NCBI GenBank assembly: GCA_013365365.1
Contig: JABVXU010000190.1
Coordinates: 1 to 64,000, forward strand
Direction: 5' to 3'
Source of the DNA: Cruorifilaria tuberocauda
Taxonomy: Eukaryota; Nematoda; Chromadorea; Rhabditida; Onchocercidae
Length of the DNA: 64,000 nucleotides
In this document: positions 1 to 13,290 of the stretch, piece by piece
Layout: every line of letters starts with the position of its first letter
Numbering within the stretch: position 1 is the stretch's first letter
Program-made: the position numbers and the translations under genes
The notes under the pieces: generated by a model
The model's database searches: none
What the model saw: only the letters and a program-made list of their open reading frames with translations
Told to the model about the DNA's origin: nothing

Positions 1-190
1 ATTTAAGGTATATTTATAGGTGTGTTTATATAATATATAATTTAAGCTATATTTAATATAATTCAGGTATATTTGTATAATTTAAAGATATTAGTAGTAA
101 GATATATTTACATAATTTAAGGTATATTTATAATAAGGTGTATTTATATAGTTCGAAGTATATTTATAGTATATACCTTAAATTCTATCA
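1..190. repeat. Degenerate A+T-rich tandem repeat
   Basis: An imperfect unit of about 20 bases resembling TAATTTAAGGTATATTTATA recurs several times from the window edge to about base 185, for example near 1, 60, 115 and 160. Copies differ by substitutions and small indels. It looks like a decayed minisatellite and probably continues to the left of the window. Confidence 0.5.
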
Positions 191-3100
191 GTAATTTCAA
201 TACATTTGTCATATTTCACAGTGGATTTCACGTTTGAATAAAGAAAGAAAAACGAAATGATAAGAATAATAGATAAGAAAGAAGAAAAAAATGATAGGAA
301 ATGATTTTTTGAATTTTCATCTTTGCAAATTATATCAAAAATTTTTTGAAAATTCCTAAATTAATTAGTTTCAAAATGTAAAATTTACGTAATTTCAGGA
401 ATTTTACATATAAATAATGAAAAAAACATCGAAATGTTTGAGAACTTACCGTTTTGTATAATTTTTGTTTGTTTATTGAAAAATTTTGTTGTCAGGTAGG
501 CTATTAATTTTTACTATGAAGCCATGAATACCATGAACTTGTGAAAAACAAAGTATAAATGCTTCATATGATTTCGTAATTTATTACGCGTTATTTGTGT
601 ATATCAATTAATGCATGAATTATTTATCGAAAATTAAGTTAATTAGAAATTAAGCAGGATTTAAATGATCATTTATGTTCTGTAAATGTAAAAAGCAAAA
701 AATAATTAATGATGAATTTTTTGCTAAACAAAGTGCAAAAGTAATTGTTAGGTCAGTGGAACTGAAGGGAAAAACTTATTCAGTTAAAAAGTTAAACATT
801 AAAAAGTAAAGTAAAAGAGAAAAGAAGTAAAACATTTTCAGACAGTAATGCTGTTCGAAATAGTGGAAAAAAGTAGCTTTAATGATAAATTAATTAAGAA
901 AAATAGAACTGATATCTATTTATTCTAATTAGCAATTATAAAAAGATGAAATATAAATTCAAATAGATCATTTAAAGGAGAAGTGGACAACAATTCTCCA
1001 TGTCACTCTTGACATCATCCCTTTAAAATAGTTTAATTTAATTTGAAATTTCGTGACATCAAGGTTAGGATAGATTGGCTAGATGTTATTTAGATAAGTT
1101 AGCTAGATATTGTTTAGCTACTTGGTAAATTGTTATCATTTGATAAGAGGAATGGTTCAGTGCGTTGTTACTTGAATCTAAATATGATAAAATATCGTAG
1201 AATAATTTGTATAAAAAGAAAAAAATAATTGGTTATCTGATAATAGAATTAGTTATGAAATAATTAATTACTTTAAGATGCGAAATATATAGATAGTTTT
1301 TAAACTAAATATGATATAAGTCAAATGAAATGAAAGTATGAACTTAAATATCTCTGTGAAGATGAATTACTTGTATTTAAATAACAATGATAATATTAAC
1401 TGTTATTTCATTTTATCATTTCAAATTATTCTTTCCTTTTTTCATTTCCAATTTACATATTTCTTTTTCTTTTATATTCTCAATTGTTTTCTTCTGCAAT
1501 ATAATTTCTAAACTTTTATTTAGTTAGCATTTATTTTTATTTCACATCTTTTACTTTCTATTTTTTTGTTCTTTCCTCTCTCCTCTTTTTATTTTAATTT
1601 TATAATGACTATTATCATGATGTTTTAAACTTTCATCAATTCATCCTTCTTTTCATTCTTAACATATCACTCCTGATTCCTTATCACATTATGCAGTTCT
1701 TTCAATTATTTAAATCCTTTTCCGATTTTTATTACGTATTTTATGATTCACTAATTAAAATAATGATAATTAGATAATTTGATGGGATAATTAATTAATT
1801 AACAATAAGGTGATTGATTACTTAATAGGCCAAATATTATCAAAAATTTAGCGGTAATATATCATAAAATATGTGAAAAAGTTTGCCTTTTCTAATAATA
1901 TTGATAAATTTCATTTAATTAATCTTAATTAAAAAATTTTTCCAATTTTTATAATTTAAAAAAAAATTTTTTTTTCCATGATCCATCTCATTTGTTACTA
2001 TATAATTTTAGAATTTTGATAAGAGACGAAATTTGATAATGTTTACAATTTATCAAATTATCTGATGCATTTTATAACTAATTAATTAATTGATGAAATT
2101 TCACATTTTTTACATATTGCTGATAATGTTTTCAATTCAATCTATGCATTTATTGATTTTTATTTCCTAATTAATTAATTAATCATTCTAATATTTGTTT
2201 TCTCCTTTCCCAACAAAATAAATTGTTTATTTCTTTTTTTTGCTTTTTAAATAATCAAAATTCAGGTTTAAATCTGTCTCTCTAAATGATATAAATGATT
2301 AATTCACTTTTTTATCATTCTTTTTTTAAATCTTTCTTTTATGAATCACGAAATGGTCATTCCATTTTTCTTTTTTTAGCTTTGCTAAATCCTGAAATGG
2401 TCATTTTAAATCTTTTTCGTCTGCACCCTCCACAATTCCCTACTGTTATTAGCAATTCAAGGAATTTATTTGAAATTGCATTCTTCTCTTTTAGCTTTAA
2501 TGTGATTTTGTCGGTTCTCTCTTTATCAACGAATATTATATATCAGTATGATTTATGCTTCTACTCTCTACATTTTTGCAAAAATGATAATTTCGTCTGA
2601 AAATCTTTTGTGTTTTCCTCTCACGCAAGTACTTTTAGATTTTCATTTATTCTTTATCCTGAAATTTATTCATTCATCTATTAACGAGCAAACAAAACTT
2701 AGTAACTATCATTTACCAGTCGTTACAATAGTAATTATCAAAAATTATGATTATGATGAAAAAGTTACAATGAAATTGTGATTATGATTAAAAAATTATG
2801 ATGAATAAAATAAACCTTTGTGCTAAGATCTATTTTTATAAATTTATTTATTAGTTAAAAAATTTAATTATTATTATTATAATTAAAATATAAATTAGCC
2901 AACTGTAAATTGCCATTTTTTTCGAGATTTTTACTGTTTTAGAATATTTTTCTGTCAAAATTTTAATATTTCAATACATTAACTTTTAATATAATTTAGT
3001 ATTTTAATATTATTTTAATGTTTTGAATTTGATTTATTCAGTATTTTTTACTTTTTGCATTTTCATAATTTCGTTATTTCAAAGATTGCACGGATTTAAA

Positions 3101-3522
3101 AATATTTTTACTTTTCAGAATTTCCCGAAACAATGTGATGTTAGCGCCACAAATGAGATTTTGAGGAAGAAAACGAGAAAAAAAAAGTTTTATAAAGAAA
3201 ACGAATATTTTAATGGTGTAGAATTAAATTTTCTATATTAAAAAACGAAAATACTTAAATTATTCAATTAATCATTGCAAAATATTCTCTCTCTCTCTCT
3301 CTCTCGCTCTCTCGCCCTTTCTCTCTCCCTCTTCCTTCTTTTATGAATTGTTTAGAAATAAAAGTTTTATTCGAAAAATCAAATTGGAAATCAATAATTC
3401 TCAAATGATACTGATGATTATTTCTGAAATTGTCTAATTTTGATTTGAAAAAGAAAAAGAATTATTCCCATTGCTAATTTGACTGCTAAAGTTATTATTT
3501 GCTATTTTACTAAATTTAATTA
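191..3522. other. A+T-rich intergenic DNA, no gene seen
   Basis: No exon with plausible splice sites or protein-like composition was found on either strand. The short open frames here (2295-2600, 2548-2781, 3023-3241) are poly-Phe/Ile/Ser translations of A+T-rich sequence. A CT microsatellite lies at about 3286-3325. The stretch presumably contains the upstream region of the membrane-protein gene that starts at 3523, but I could not define a promoter. Confidence 0.5.
3286..3325. repeat. (CT)n microsatellite
   Basis: A run of CT dinucleotides interrupted by single substitutions, about 200 bases upstream of the first exon of the CUB-like membrane-protein gene. Similar CT tracts occur at about 7965-7995 (intron of that gene), 18051-18065 and 20936-20947. 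Confidence 0.7.
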
Positions 3523-3656
3523 ATGTTTAAATTTTTACTTTCTGGAATCATTCATTTTTTACTAATGGTGAACACTGTTATCACTTCAATATCCTTATCA
3601 CAATCACTGTTACCTTTATTTCCCTTCGTTTCCTCAGCATCACCATCATCATCATC

Positions 3657-3688
<32 letters not shown>

Positions 3689-6600
3689 CATCATCACCAT
3701 CAGTAGCATTATCATTACTATCATCACCACTTCTATCATCAACGCTAACGCCACCAACGGAATCACTATCATCATTAATCAAATCGAGAAATCCTCAAGC
3801 AATAGCGGATCTATGCGGAAAACGACATATAATATTGGATTACAAGCATCCGGAATATGTAATCAGTTATCCGGCTACTTTGGCCAGTGATAATACGAAA
3901 TCCCTGCATCAAGAAAGAAGCTCTTCAGGATCGGAAGAAAAGAAGAACGAACAACAATTTCCTTATCCGTTAGATTTCTATATCAATAGTGATAATTCTG
4001 CTTTTCAGTAAGCTCCTTTCTTTATGCTAAAGTTTCGATATTTTATTCTTCCAATTTTCTTCCAAATTTATATTTGCTTGAAATTGCGAAAAAAAAAATC
4101 CTACTAATCAATTTGCCTAGTCAGAAAACAATTTACCTAATTGGTACGAATTAGGTAATTAATTTCTTGCTCTTCTGCTTTACTTTTGACTAAATAACAA
4201 AATATACGCGTAATCATGAGGTTAAATAACAATTAATTAATTAATTTTTTTGCTTTGAAAAAAGTAATTTGGAATTGCAATGATAGCTATTTAATTAAAT
4301 TAATTAAATAGATTAGTTTTTGGGATTAATGGAAATGATTAGATGGATTGATTCTAGGAATTAGGGAATTAGCTTAAGGGATTAATTTCTAGAATTAATT
4401 AAAAAAATCGAAAGATTCCTTCTCAGTGTTATTTTCAACTGATATTTTTTTTAATGCAATTGTTTATCAGACATTACTTATCATTTGTGAATGGAATTTG
4501 ATAACTTATTGAAAATTTAAATTTCTTTTTATTTAGTTGTCAGTGGCTTATCACCACTGATTCATCTCATAGTATTGGAGGAGAAATTGAAATTAACGAT
4601 GAAAATGGCTACTTTTTGAATATTACAAACGAGAATGGTCTTCGAAAAAAGTTCGATTTTTCCTTCCTTCCAGCAAAACGATAATAAGTGATAATATCGA
4701 AACTGAAATGATAAGTGATAATATTAAGAGTGATAAGATTAAGACTGATAAGAGAGAGAGAAAAAATTCTAATTAAATAATCAAAAAATAAATTATCAGT
4801 TAGAAATGTTAAGAAAAAAACTTGCACGTTATTTTTCATTATTATATTTTATTATTATTATTATTTATTATTACTTTATTATCATATATTCTTATCTTTA
4901 TTATCAAATTTTCTCTTATCATTTACTATTTTTTTTGTTTTTAATTGTACAGTAAAAATTTCAAACATTTCCAACTATGATGATTTTGTGAAATTTCAGA
5001 ATTTCATTTAACTTTCATTTTTTTTCTAAGCTATAGCTAATAGTGATAGCAAACAGATGGTGATTAGTTGTATTTTACTATGTTTAATTAAATTTGATGT
5101 CAATTACGTCTGAGCTGATAATGATATACTAGTAATTAGTGGAGGATATGTGGAAATTGTTGATGAAAAGTTAAAGTTTAAATTTAACAAAATATATAAT
5201 TAACCCAACAAGTAAACAATACGAGATAATTTTTAATCAAATTAAAAATGACTAAATTATAAACAATCACAATGCCTAATTAATCAGTTGATTATGATTT
5301 CACTTTATCATTTATCTTCATTTACCTTTTTAGCCATTTGAAATTTAATTTAATTCAAAATTCCCCAAGGATATTTTCCTCCTTTTTTCCAGCCATTTAC
5401 AGTATTCTTAAAACATTCGATAAGTTCATGCATATCACTAATGATCGTTAATTAATTTAAAGTTAGTAAAGTGTTTCTAAACTTCTAACTATTATTTTGT
5501 TCTGAATATTATTTTTCTCAAATTTAAATTTCAGTCTAAATAATGAAAGGAATTTAATAGCATTTTGAGTGAGAATTTGAATAATATTTTGCTTAGTAAT
5601 TATAATTACTTGAAGGAAAAGCACACTTTTAGCATATGCTATCGATTGCTTGTCAAATTTATTTAAAATTTATAAAAAATAAATTGGAAAAATATGGATA
5701 AAATGTAAATGATTTCTATGATTGGCAGACTTCATAATTCCAACATATTTTAAGTAAAGCCTTTCAAATTGATTGGCATATTCACGTGAAATTGCGCTAA
5801 GAGAAGAAAAAAGGAAGTAACTAAATTGAAAAGAAAAGGAAAAGTAAAATGAAATAAAAAGTAATACATATTATTAGCATAGTGATAACATTTATCATTA
5901 AAATGGGATGTATTTTTATTTTTAATTACGAATTTCAGATCAAACATACTTACTGTTAATTATTAGAATTAAAATGAAGTGAATCTGTTTTATCTTAAAT
6001 TTCAATCTTAAAATCAAATATATTGGCTTGATTGTTCCTACAAAATAGTATTGTATTCAGAGGCTTATAAAATGATTATCATATTATATTTGCTTATCTA
6101 ATTTCATATTTGCTTACCTATTTTTACCGATCAATTAATAATTAAAATCGTTATTTATTATAATTTTTTAAAGTGGCTTATTACTAGCTTGGTATCAAGA
6201 AATTCCTTAACATTTATGTTTTTATTAAATTTTTTTAAGTAAATAATTTTTAAATTAGCAAATTAAATTGTGATATTGTAGATATAATTGAATTTTTTTT
6301 CAAAAAAAAACCTAAAATTGAAATTTAATTTAAAATTTTGCTGAAAAATTCTAAAAATTTATTCTAAAAAATATTTCAGCTGCTTCATTTCTATTACAGT
6401 TATTAATGTTTTTATTCTTTTGTAACAAAAAATTACAAATTAAATTTTATTGTTTCGTATAAAACATTTAATTTAAATCTTTGAACGAATTGCACAAAAT
6501 GATTAATTTATTAATTTAAGTTTTAATTCTAATTTGGCTATATTTTGATAACAATTAATTAACAAATTCTTTATAAATAAAATTTAATTTTACTGAAATT

Positions 6601-9600
6601 TTCCGTTAACGAAATTAGCGTTTAATTTCAACAAGAAAAAAAAGAAAGTAAGAAACAATATATTTGTTTATCTGAACATAATTTGAATGTTAAAATTCTT
6701 TTTATCAACAAATACATTTTAAATGCTTAAATATTTGCTTAAAAGCCTATTCGCAATTCATTCGTTTCCTGGATGCCATCGAGCTTATTCATATTGTGTG
6801 GATAGATCCCAAAAGAGTCTTATATTAGAATTTATTTTCGAATTTAGAATTTTCGGGAGAGTTTTTTTTTCAAGTAAATTTCTTTAAATTTTGCTGTTGC
6901 AAGCAAACATTTCAGAGCAATTGCATTATTTTGTTTTGAGAAAAAAAAATGCAAAAAAAGCAAAACCCTTCCTGTTTATATTAGAGGTAAAGCTAAATCT
7001 TCCTCCTTTCTTTACCTGTTTCAGGTGAGTTTTGATTTAAAATAAAATATTTAAACAACTAATCATTTTCAATTATATTTAAAAATTTTTCTATTTTATT
7101 TCACTTTTTTTCATTTGCAATAATTCTTGCAAAAGTTTGGCTTAGCTTAAATGAAATTAATTTGGATGGAATAGAATGATTTAATTCATTTTCCCTTCTT
7201 TTCTCTTTAAATCAAATCAGTAGATGAATTTTTAAATGATTAATTGGTATCATTTAATTATTTATTTAACACTAAAAATTCTTTTAATTTAAATTAAAAC
7301 TTAAAATTAAAGATTAAAATTTTATTTAACATTGAAAGTAATCATTTAATGTTTTACTGGTGAAAATAAATTGTTGAATAACCAATGAAGCATTGAGGGC
7401 AATTAAGACAGGTAAAAAAATAAAATGAAATTTGATTTCATATTAGTATCATTAATTAGCCGAGTAAGGGTGTATTCAGTGAAAAAGTAATTAACGTGTT
7501 TTCTGATTTAAAGCGGAAACTATCCGTAATAATTCCAATTGAGTGAGAAAATATCCGTAATTTGATTCTATTTGTAGAACTGATAGTGTAAGTAAATAAG
7601 TAAAGTAAGATAATAGATAAATAGGAAATTAGTAGTATTAATCAGATAACCAAGTGGTTACTTGACAGCAAAAGAAAAAAAGAAATTAAATGTAAAAATA
7701 AATGTTCGGCATACTACTCATCACATATTTCATTTTTAACTTTGTTTTGAAGTCAATTTAGCATACTTAATTTCATATCAATGTAATTAGTTACAGTTGT
7801 ACAATCAAACTTTGTATCATCAAAAGTGATACATCAGCTCTATTAGTACAGTTTCGTCCCAAAAACGTTGACAACATTCGATCGACCAACCGTTTTTCCG
7901 CTAAATTTATCATTTTACCCGTATCATCAGGTAAGTAAAATTTTCCTTTTCATTTCTACCCACTCTCTCTCTCTCTCTTTCTCCCTTTCTCTCTCGAAAA
8001 TTTCAATTTTATTTTCAATCTTCATTCAGTTTTCTCTTTTTTTTTTCCCCTTAACCTGTATTATCTGTACTACCTGTACTAATTCAGCATTTTTCTTTTG
8101 CAACGCTTTCTCCAAAAAAAATTTATGAATCAATCGATTAGAAATTATCAGTATATTGAATAAAAATATCGATAAATAATTAATCAAATTGTTAAACAGT
8201 TCTTTTTTTTTTTGATAATTAACAAGTTAACGAAGAACGAATCATCGATACTGATAAATTATATTGAAAACTATATTGATAAATTAGAAGATAGCAATAA
8301 AAATTTGCCATTTCTGAATTATTATGTTAGCAAGAAAGAATTTAAATATTAAATTACAGTGTAATTTCCATTTTTGTTACTGTACGATAAATAATTAATT
8401 GAATTTAAGTTTTGTATTTGCATATAATAAAAGTGGCATAAATAAATTTGATAAATTTATATTATTACAAGAAATCATTCTCTTAAATTAAGAAATATGA
8501 AATTAGTGATTTGTGATTATCAATTCTTAATTTCGTTTTTTTCTTTCTTTAAATGAAATGATTTTGAACATAGAATTCTCGAAGAGATTTTTTTTTAATT
8601 CACCTAAGAGCCGAAAAGATTGCTAATAATAAATCCTTTTTCTACTTATCCTTTTTCATTATTTATGGTAAATTGAAAAAAAATACTTCGCTTATGATTT
8701 CCGGAAATGTGAAAATTTAGAAGAGAAAAGGAAAAAAATTGTTAATAAAAGTTTAAAATTTAAAATGCAAAACATTACTTTCTTTATATTATCGAAGATT
8801 ATTTTACTTTAATTTAATACTATTTAACATCATAATTTTCATATTATTAGTATTATAGTGATATTCAATCTTATAATTTTAATATTATTTTAATTTATAT
8901 GTAATATCATTTAATTTGTTAACATTAACATATTAGTGAATTTAATTCATTCTTCTGTTTATTAATCTCTTCTTGAAATTTTTAAATTTCAAGGGAAATT
9001 TTTTTTGCAAAATTTCGTTTCGATTCTTTAATTGCTATTCAATTAGCAATAGTTACTGTTAACAGCAATAACTTAATCAGAAATTGACCGATCATTGATT
9101 GATCGGTTACTTTTAAATGAAATCGTTATGTCTGCTAATGACTAATGCATAATCACATAAATTAATTAATTTAAAAAACCAGAAAATTCTTATTTTAAAT
9201 CAAAAAATATTAATATAAGAAATAAATTTGAAATTCTTTTTGTTTTTAAGGAAAAAAATTGAATGAAAAAACAAAATTTATTATTTAATTAATTAATATT
9301 TCCATTAATCAACGTAATAATTAAACAGAGAAACGCCATCAATCGATACATATTTTAAAAAAAGCGACATGTTTTTATACATGACTTCGATATTTTAAAT
9401 AGAAATGATTATAAACGATTTTTAAATTCCCAAGTTTTTTAAAAAAAATTAATTTAACAGTTGAGTTAAACTTTTATTTCAAATGAAATGCTTCACTGAG
9501 CTAATTTGTTTCATTAAAATTTTTAACAGAAAAGTTATACTTTTCATTTCGTTGACATTATTTTTCGCTGCAACTAGTATCATAAGAATTTAATTTGAAA

Positions 9601-11533
9601 AAAAAACATTGCAAAGAATTTTTTTATTTAATTTCAGTTGTTTTTATCCTAACTTTCCTTTTTTTGTTTGTTGAAATAAAATTATTTTTCTTTTTCATTC
9701 TTTTTCCTCTTTCCTGTTTCAGTAGAAAAAAGAATCAGATAGTTTTAAAAGAAAAAAAAATCAATAAAATTAAATATTCCTAATTTGTTGATCTTTCTTC
9801 TTTTCTTTTGTTTTATACAAAATGATTGATTTTTTTTTGCTTTCTGAAAGAACTAAATTTATTTAACACTATAGAATTTTTTGTTAATTTTTAAGCCAAA
9901 ATCTTTGCACAATATTATCAAATATAGATGTAAATTTATTATTTAAATCAAAGCTATGAATTATGTCGGTGAGATAATACAGTTATTCCGGAAATCATTT
10001 CAGTGAGAACCGGAAAAGTACAAGAAAAAAGAATGAGGGAAAAAAACTGATAATTGAACACATAAATAAAAGTGATATATACGCAATTCGTGTGTCTGCG
10101 TGTTTGCGTGCGTGCGTGCGCGCGTATGATAATAATAACAATAATAATAATAATAATAACAATGATAATATAGTAATAATAATAGCAATATTAATAAATA
10201 AGTAAACAAATTAATAAATACTATTATTTAATTTTGAAATATTGATTATATTATTCATTAGTGTTCATTACAGATCAAAGTATCGTTGCGACTGTTGTTC
10301 TCTCGGTACTTCTGATAACACTTGTCACAGTGCTCATCATTTTCCTAATTATCATTTATTTGTATTGTATGAAGAAGAAATTGTTTTCGCAAGTTTTAAG
10401 GATTCTCAGGAATAAAAGTTAGTTAATTAATTTGTACAATGATTTATTACATTTATGAAAGTTAACTATAGATTTATTCCATTGAAATGCCTGAATTATT
10501 TCGATTCATTTAGAATTAATCGTTAAATTTCTACCTTATCATGCTAGATTAAATTTAAACATTTTCATTCATTGATATCATTATCATTATCGCTATCACT
10601 ATAGCATTCTAATTATTGTTTAAAAATATAGAATTGAAATTAAATTATTTCGAGTCAGTTCTTCAGATGTTGCTCGTATTATTAAATATTTAAACTGCTA
10701 TAAGAAAATGCATCGCTCGCTTTTTTTATGATTGTCACAGACAGGTGTTGAGTTCAGATCATGATCTAGAATTTTAATTAGTTAGAGCGAACTTTTTGTC
10801 TTAATAAATAAATTAATGGAAGGAAAAAAATTTGGTAGCATAACGGAGAGAAAAGTAACGACAAAAAATATGACGAAGATATTGTAATTATTTAGTTTTA
10901 ATATTATTATCATTATTATTATCATCATCAACATAATTTCCTCTTTCTATTATATCATTTTGAATACTGCTTTCAATATATTATAACATTTTTAACTCCA
11001 CTGATGATTCATTTCTTCTCAAAACAATCTATCCAATCTATCAAAGAATTCAGCATTTATTCATTATCATTTATCATTATAGTGTTAATCACATTCCCAG
11101 TAAATATACTGTTCTCTAATGGAAGCTGTTTTGGTTAGATGAAGCTAAACAGTTATTCTAAGCCTAATTAAGCATAATTTCCTATTTTTTTATATTCCCT
11201 AATTTATTGTTATTATTGTTAATAACTATTATTATTATTTATTATTATTATTAATTATTAATTATTACTGTTATTTTTATTGGATGGAAAAAAACAGGAC
11301 AAGAAAAATTAAATCTAATTTTTAATTTTGAATCGTCATAATATATTAATTTTATTTTTTACACTTAAACAGGTCGAAAGAATGGGACAAAATCAAAAGA
11401 ACGACAGATCAGACTACCAAATGGTTCAATAATAAGCTTGACATGTAGGCCAGGTGGTCAAGCTCTACCCGCGCAATTTAATTCATTTGAACGTATGCCG
11501 ACAATTGTGGAAGAAGCTGAAGTCTGTTTTTAA
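3523..11533 (+). CDS. Single-pass membrane protein with serine tract and CUB-like ectodomain
   Basis: Exons supported by phase continuity are 3523-4007, 4537 to at most 4681, about 7846-7930 (acceptor TTAG at 7842-7845 or TACAG at 7851), 10274-10417 and 11373-11533. Residues 1-28 are hydrophobic and fit a signal peptide. A serine tract encoded by TCA repeats follows. The end of exon 1 and exon 2 carry an H-C-Q-W-L-I motif with alternating strands. The third exon reads like the closing strands of a CUB fold (S-I-Q-F-R-P ... F-S-A-K-F). The exon at 10274 encodes one long transmembrane helix (V-A-T-V-V-L-S-V-L-L ... I-I-Y-L-Y-C) and then a basic stop-transfer segment. The last exon is a short polar cytoplasmic tail ending E-V-C-F. 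The centre of the CUB-like domain is missing from this model, so at least one exon between 4681 and 7846 is unresolved. Ligand and role are unknown; CUB is a fold-level guess from few residues. Confidence 0.68.
3634..3704 (+). repeat. Coding (TCA)n microsatellite, poly-serine
   Basis: About twenty TCA codons, broken by CCA and GCA, encode a serine/proline tract just behind the predicted signal peptide of the CUB-like membrane protein. On the opposite strand the same bases give long Asp or Met runs, which are artefacts. The tract is expected to vary in length between individuals. Confidence 0.85.
4682..7841. other. Long intron(s) of the CUB-like gene, possible hidden exon
   Basis: Most of this stretch is A+T-rich without coding character. 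The segment about 6747-6862 is less A+T-rich and opens a frame of about 40 codons with two cysteines (G-C-H-R-A-Y-S-Y-C-V), preceded by an AAAAG acceptor and followed by a CAA/GTAAAT donor whose phase fits the next exon. It could be the missing centre of the CUB-like domain, but the upstream join is unresolved. Confidence 0.35.
7931..10273. other. Intron of the CUB-like gene
   Basis: This interval runs from donor GTAAGT at 7931 to acceptor ACAG at 10270-10273. Inside it are a CT microsatellite (about 7965-7995) and a mixed GTGC plus AAT microsatellite (10088-10200). The open frames at 7868-8128, 9595-9783 and 10000-10209 are low-complexity readings of this intron, and I see no further exon. 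Confidence 0.6.
10088..10202. repeat. Compound microsatellite (TG/CG)n followed by (AAT)n
   Basis: An alternating purine-pyrimidine run made of TGTG, TGCG and CGCG steps (about 10088-10126) passes directly into an AAT/AAC trinucleotide run to about 10202. It lies in the intron about 70 bases upstream of the transmembrane exon. The first part has the composition of a potential Z-DNA former. Confidence 0.75.
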
Positions 11534-11612
11534 AACTAATTTTAATTAATATTTCATTCTGAATATAATGATAATTAACAAACATTATACCTCATCTATT
11601 AATTAGCTTGTG

Positions 11613-11618
11613 AATAAA
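11613..11618 (+). other. Poly(A) signal AATAAA, CUB-like membrane gene
   Basis: This canonical AATAAA lies about 80 bases after the stop codon of the membrane-protein gene and is the first such hexamer downstream, so it probably marks the 3' end of that transcript. Confidence 0.55.
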
Positions 11619-13136
11619 CCATTGTAATTTATCTGTGGATTTTTTCAAATTAGAATTATTTTTTTGCTGATTATCCTTTCTCTTTCTTTTTATTTTCAAT
11701 AATTTTATACGAATTGAATTATAAATTATTAGCAATTTATTTTGAGGAGCTCATCAAAATACGATTATCAAAGATAAGTGTAAATTCAAAAAAAAAAAAG
11801 AAAGAAAAACAAAAAAGAGATAAATTAGCATAAATTTTTAAAATAAAATTATTCTGAGGGAAGTTTTATAGAGTGATATCGAATCACGAATATCATCAAT
11901 CGAGAATTAAATGAACCATAAACCACAGTAAATGAACTTCCATCCTGATTAAAGCATTTCCTCAAATACTAATATCATCACTATGTTTGCGTTTACATTC
12001 ATATTTGGCAATAAATTATCAGTCGAAAACAACGAATTATCCTGGATTATTATGAAGTTAATTTTTGTTATTTACCGTTGTTTATCATTAAACTTTGTAA
12101 CATTCCATCTTTTATCATTTACCAAACATATCTAGCATTGCATGGTGGAAAATGCTGCTGCATATTCCAATTAATCCAAATATGTTGATCAATGGAAGAT
12201 TACTGTGAAAATTTTCAAACAAAACTATATCAAAACACTGTCATATACCGTATGAACGAAATTAGAACATCGATTTCCAAAAATTCTTTCAAACAAATTT
12301 AACTCTTTTATTACCATTATATAAAAACTGTAACGGACAGTAGATTGGAAAAAATTGGGCTGATTAAAGAATGATTTCCTTCGTAAAACTTTCGATCAGA
12401 TACAGTAGGCTTCATATTTGAATACAATTCGTCCAAATCGCACCAATCGATGAAAGAAATTTTCTCGCAATAAGAATTAATTTTTAAATTTGAACGATGT
12501 TTTAAGAATTTTACCTGCAATTTTAAAAGTAAACAATTTGGTATAATTGTAAGCGAGCCTTTATTAATTGAATTCATTATTATCAGATTGTGATGGAACT
12601 ATATGATCAATGCATTATTTTAGTTCATTATAATTTCATTATCTTAGAGTTGCTTTTATTATTTTATCTGCAGCACTTCATATCCTTCTTGTTCCATGTC
12701 CAAATGGATTAAAATTAAGCGTAACAAGTTTAATCTAGCATGCTTTCCTTTCATCAACTCCAAGGTTCTGTAATTCATTTGAGCGTGAAAAATTTTTGAA
12801 AGAAAAATGTTTTATACATATAAACATCAACTGTATTTGTACTGGACTGGAGATACAATGGTACAACAGATATTTAAGACCATTTTTTTTGATAGCATAA
12901 ACAATTAACACACTATAAAATTCAGAAAATGTAATATAAGCGCACAACGAAATCTTCAATACAAACAATAATATTAGCTTATCAGTAAAAGTCACCTGAG
13001 TTCCTCCAAATCTCGATGTTACTCCGCTTAGTGAACATAATCTGCAGAAGGTAGTTTATCGTCACAGATATAGCGTAAGAAAATGATATGTCTAATTAAT
13101 GTAAACAACACAGACAATATATGATGGTATAAATAT
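11619..13136. other. Convergent intergenic region, no gene supported
   Basis: This lies between the 3' ends of the CUB-like gene (plus) and the ASB3-like gene (minus). Minus-strand open frames at 12317-12577 and 12735-12995 have no recognisable motif, no clear splice signals and low-complexity composition, so I do not call them genes. Confidence 0.45.
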
Positions 13137-13142
13137 TTTATT
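13137..13142 (-). other. Poly(A) signal AATAAA, ASB3-like gene
   Basis: AATAAA on the minus strand about 150 bases beyond the stop codon of the ankyrin/SOCS gene. It is the first such hexamer I noted downstream of that stop. Confidence 0.5.
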
Positions 13143-13290
13143 ATATACTACTTAAATTGGGCACGTCCTGCAAATCCCTAAAACTAATGTCTAAATTGAT
13201 GAGTTATCGAAGGTGAAAGGCAGTGAAAAATCACGAAAAAAATGAAGTTGGCAATTTTTCTTGAATAGCAATCTGATGATCCAAAATACG

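Noticed and set aside
3552..3782. Minus-strand open frames encoding Asp- or Met-rich proteins
   Set aside because: They are the reverse readings of the TCA repeat inside the serine-tract exon of the plus-strand gene and have no other content.
12735..12995. 86-residue minus-strand frame with hydrophobic start
   Set aside because: Downstream of the ASB3-like poly(A) signal, low-complexity, no motif and no second exon in phase.
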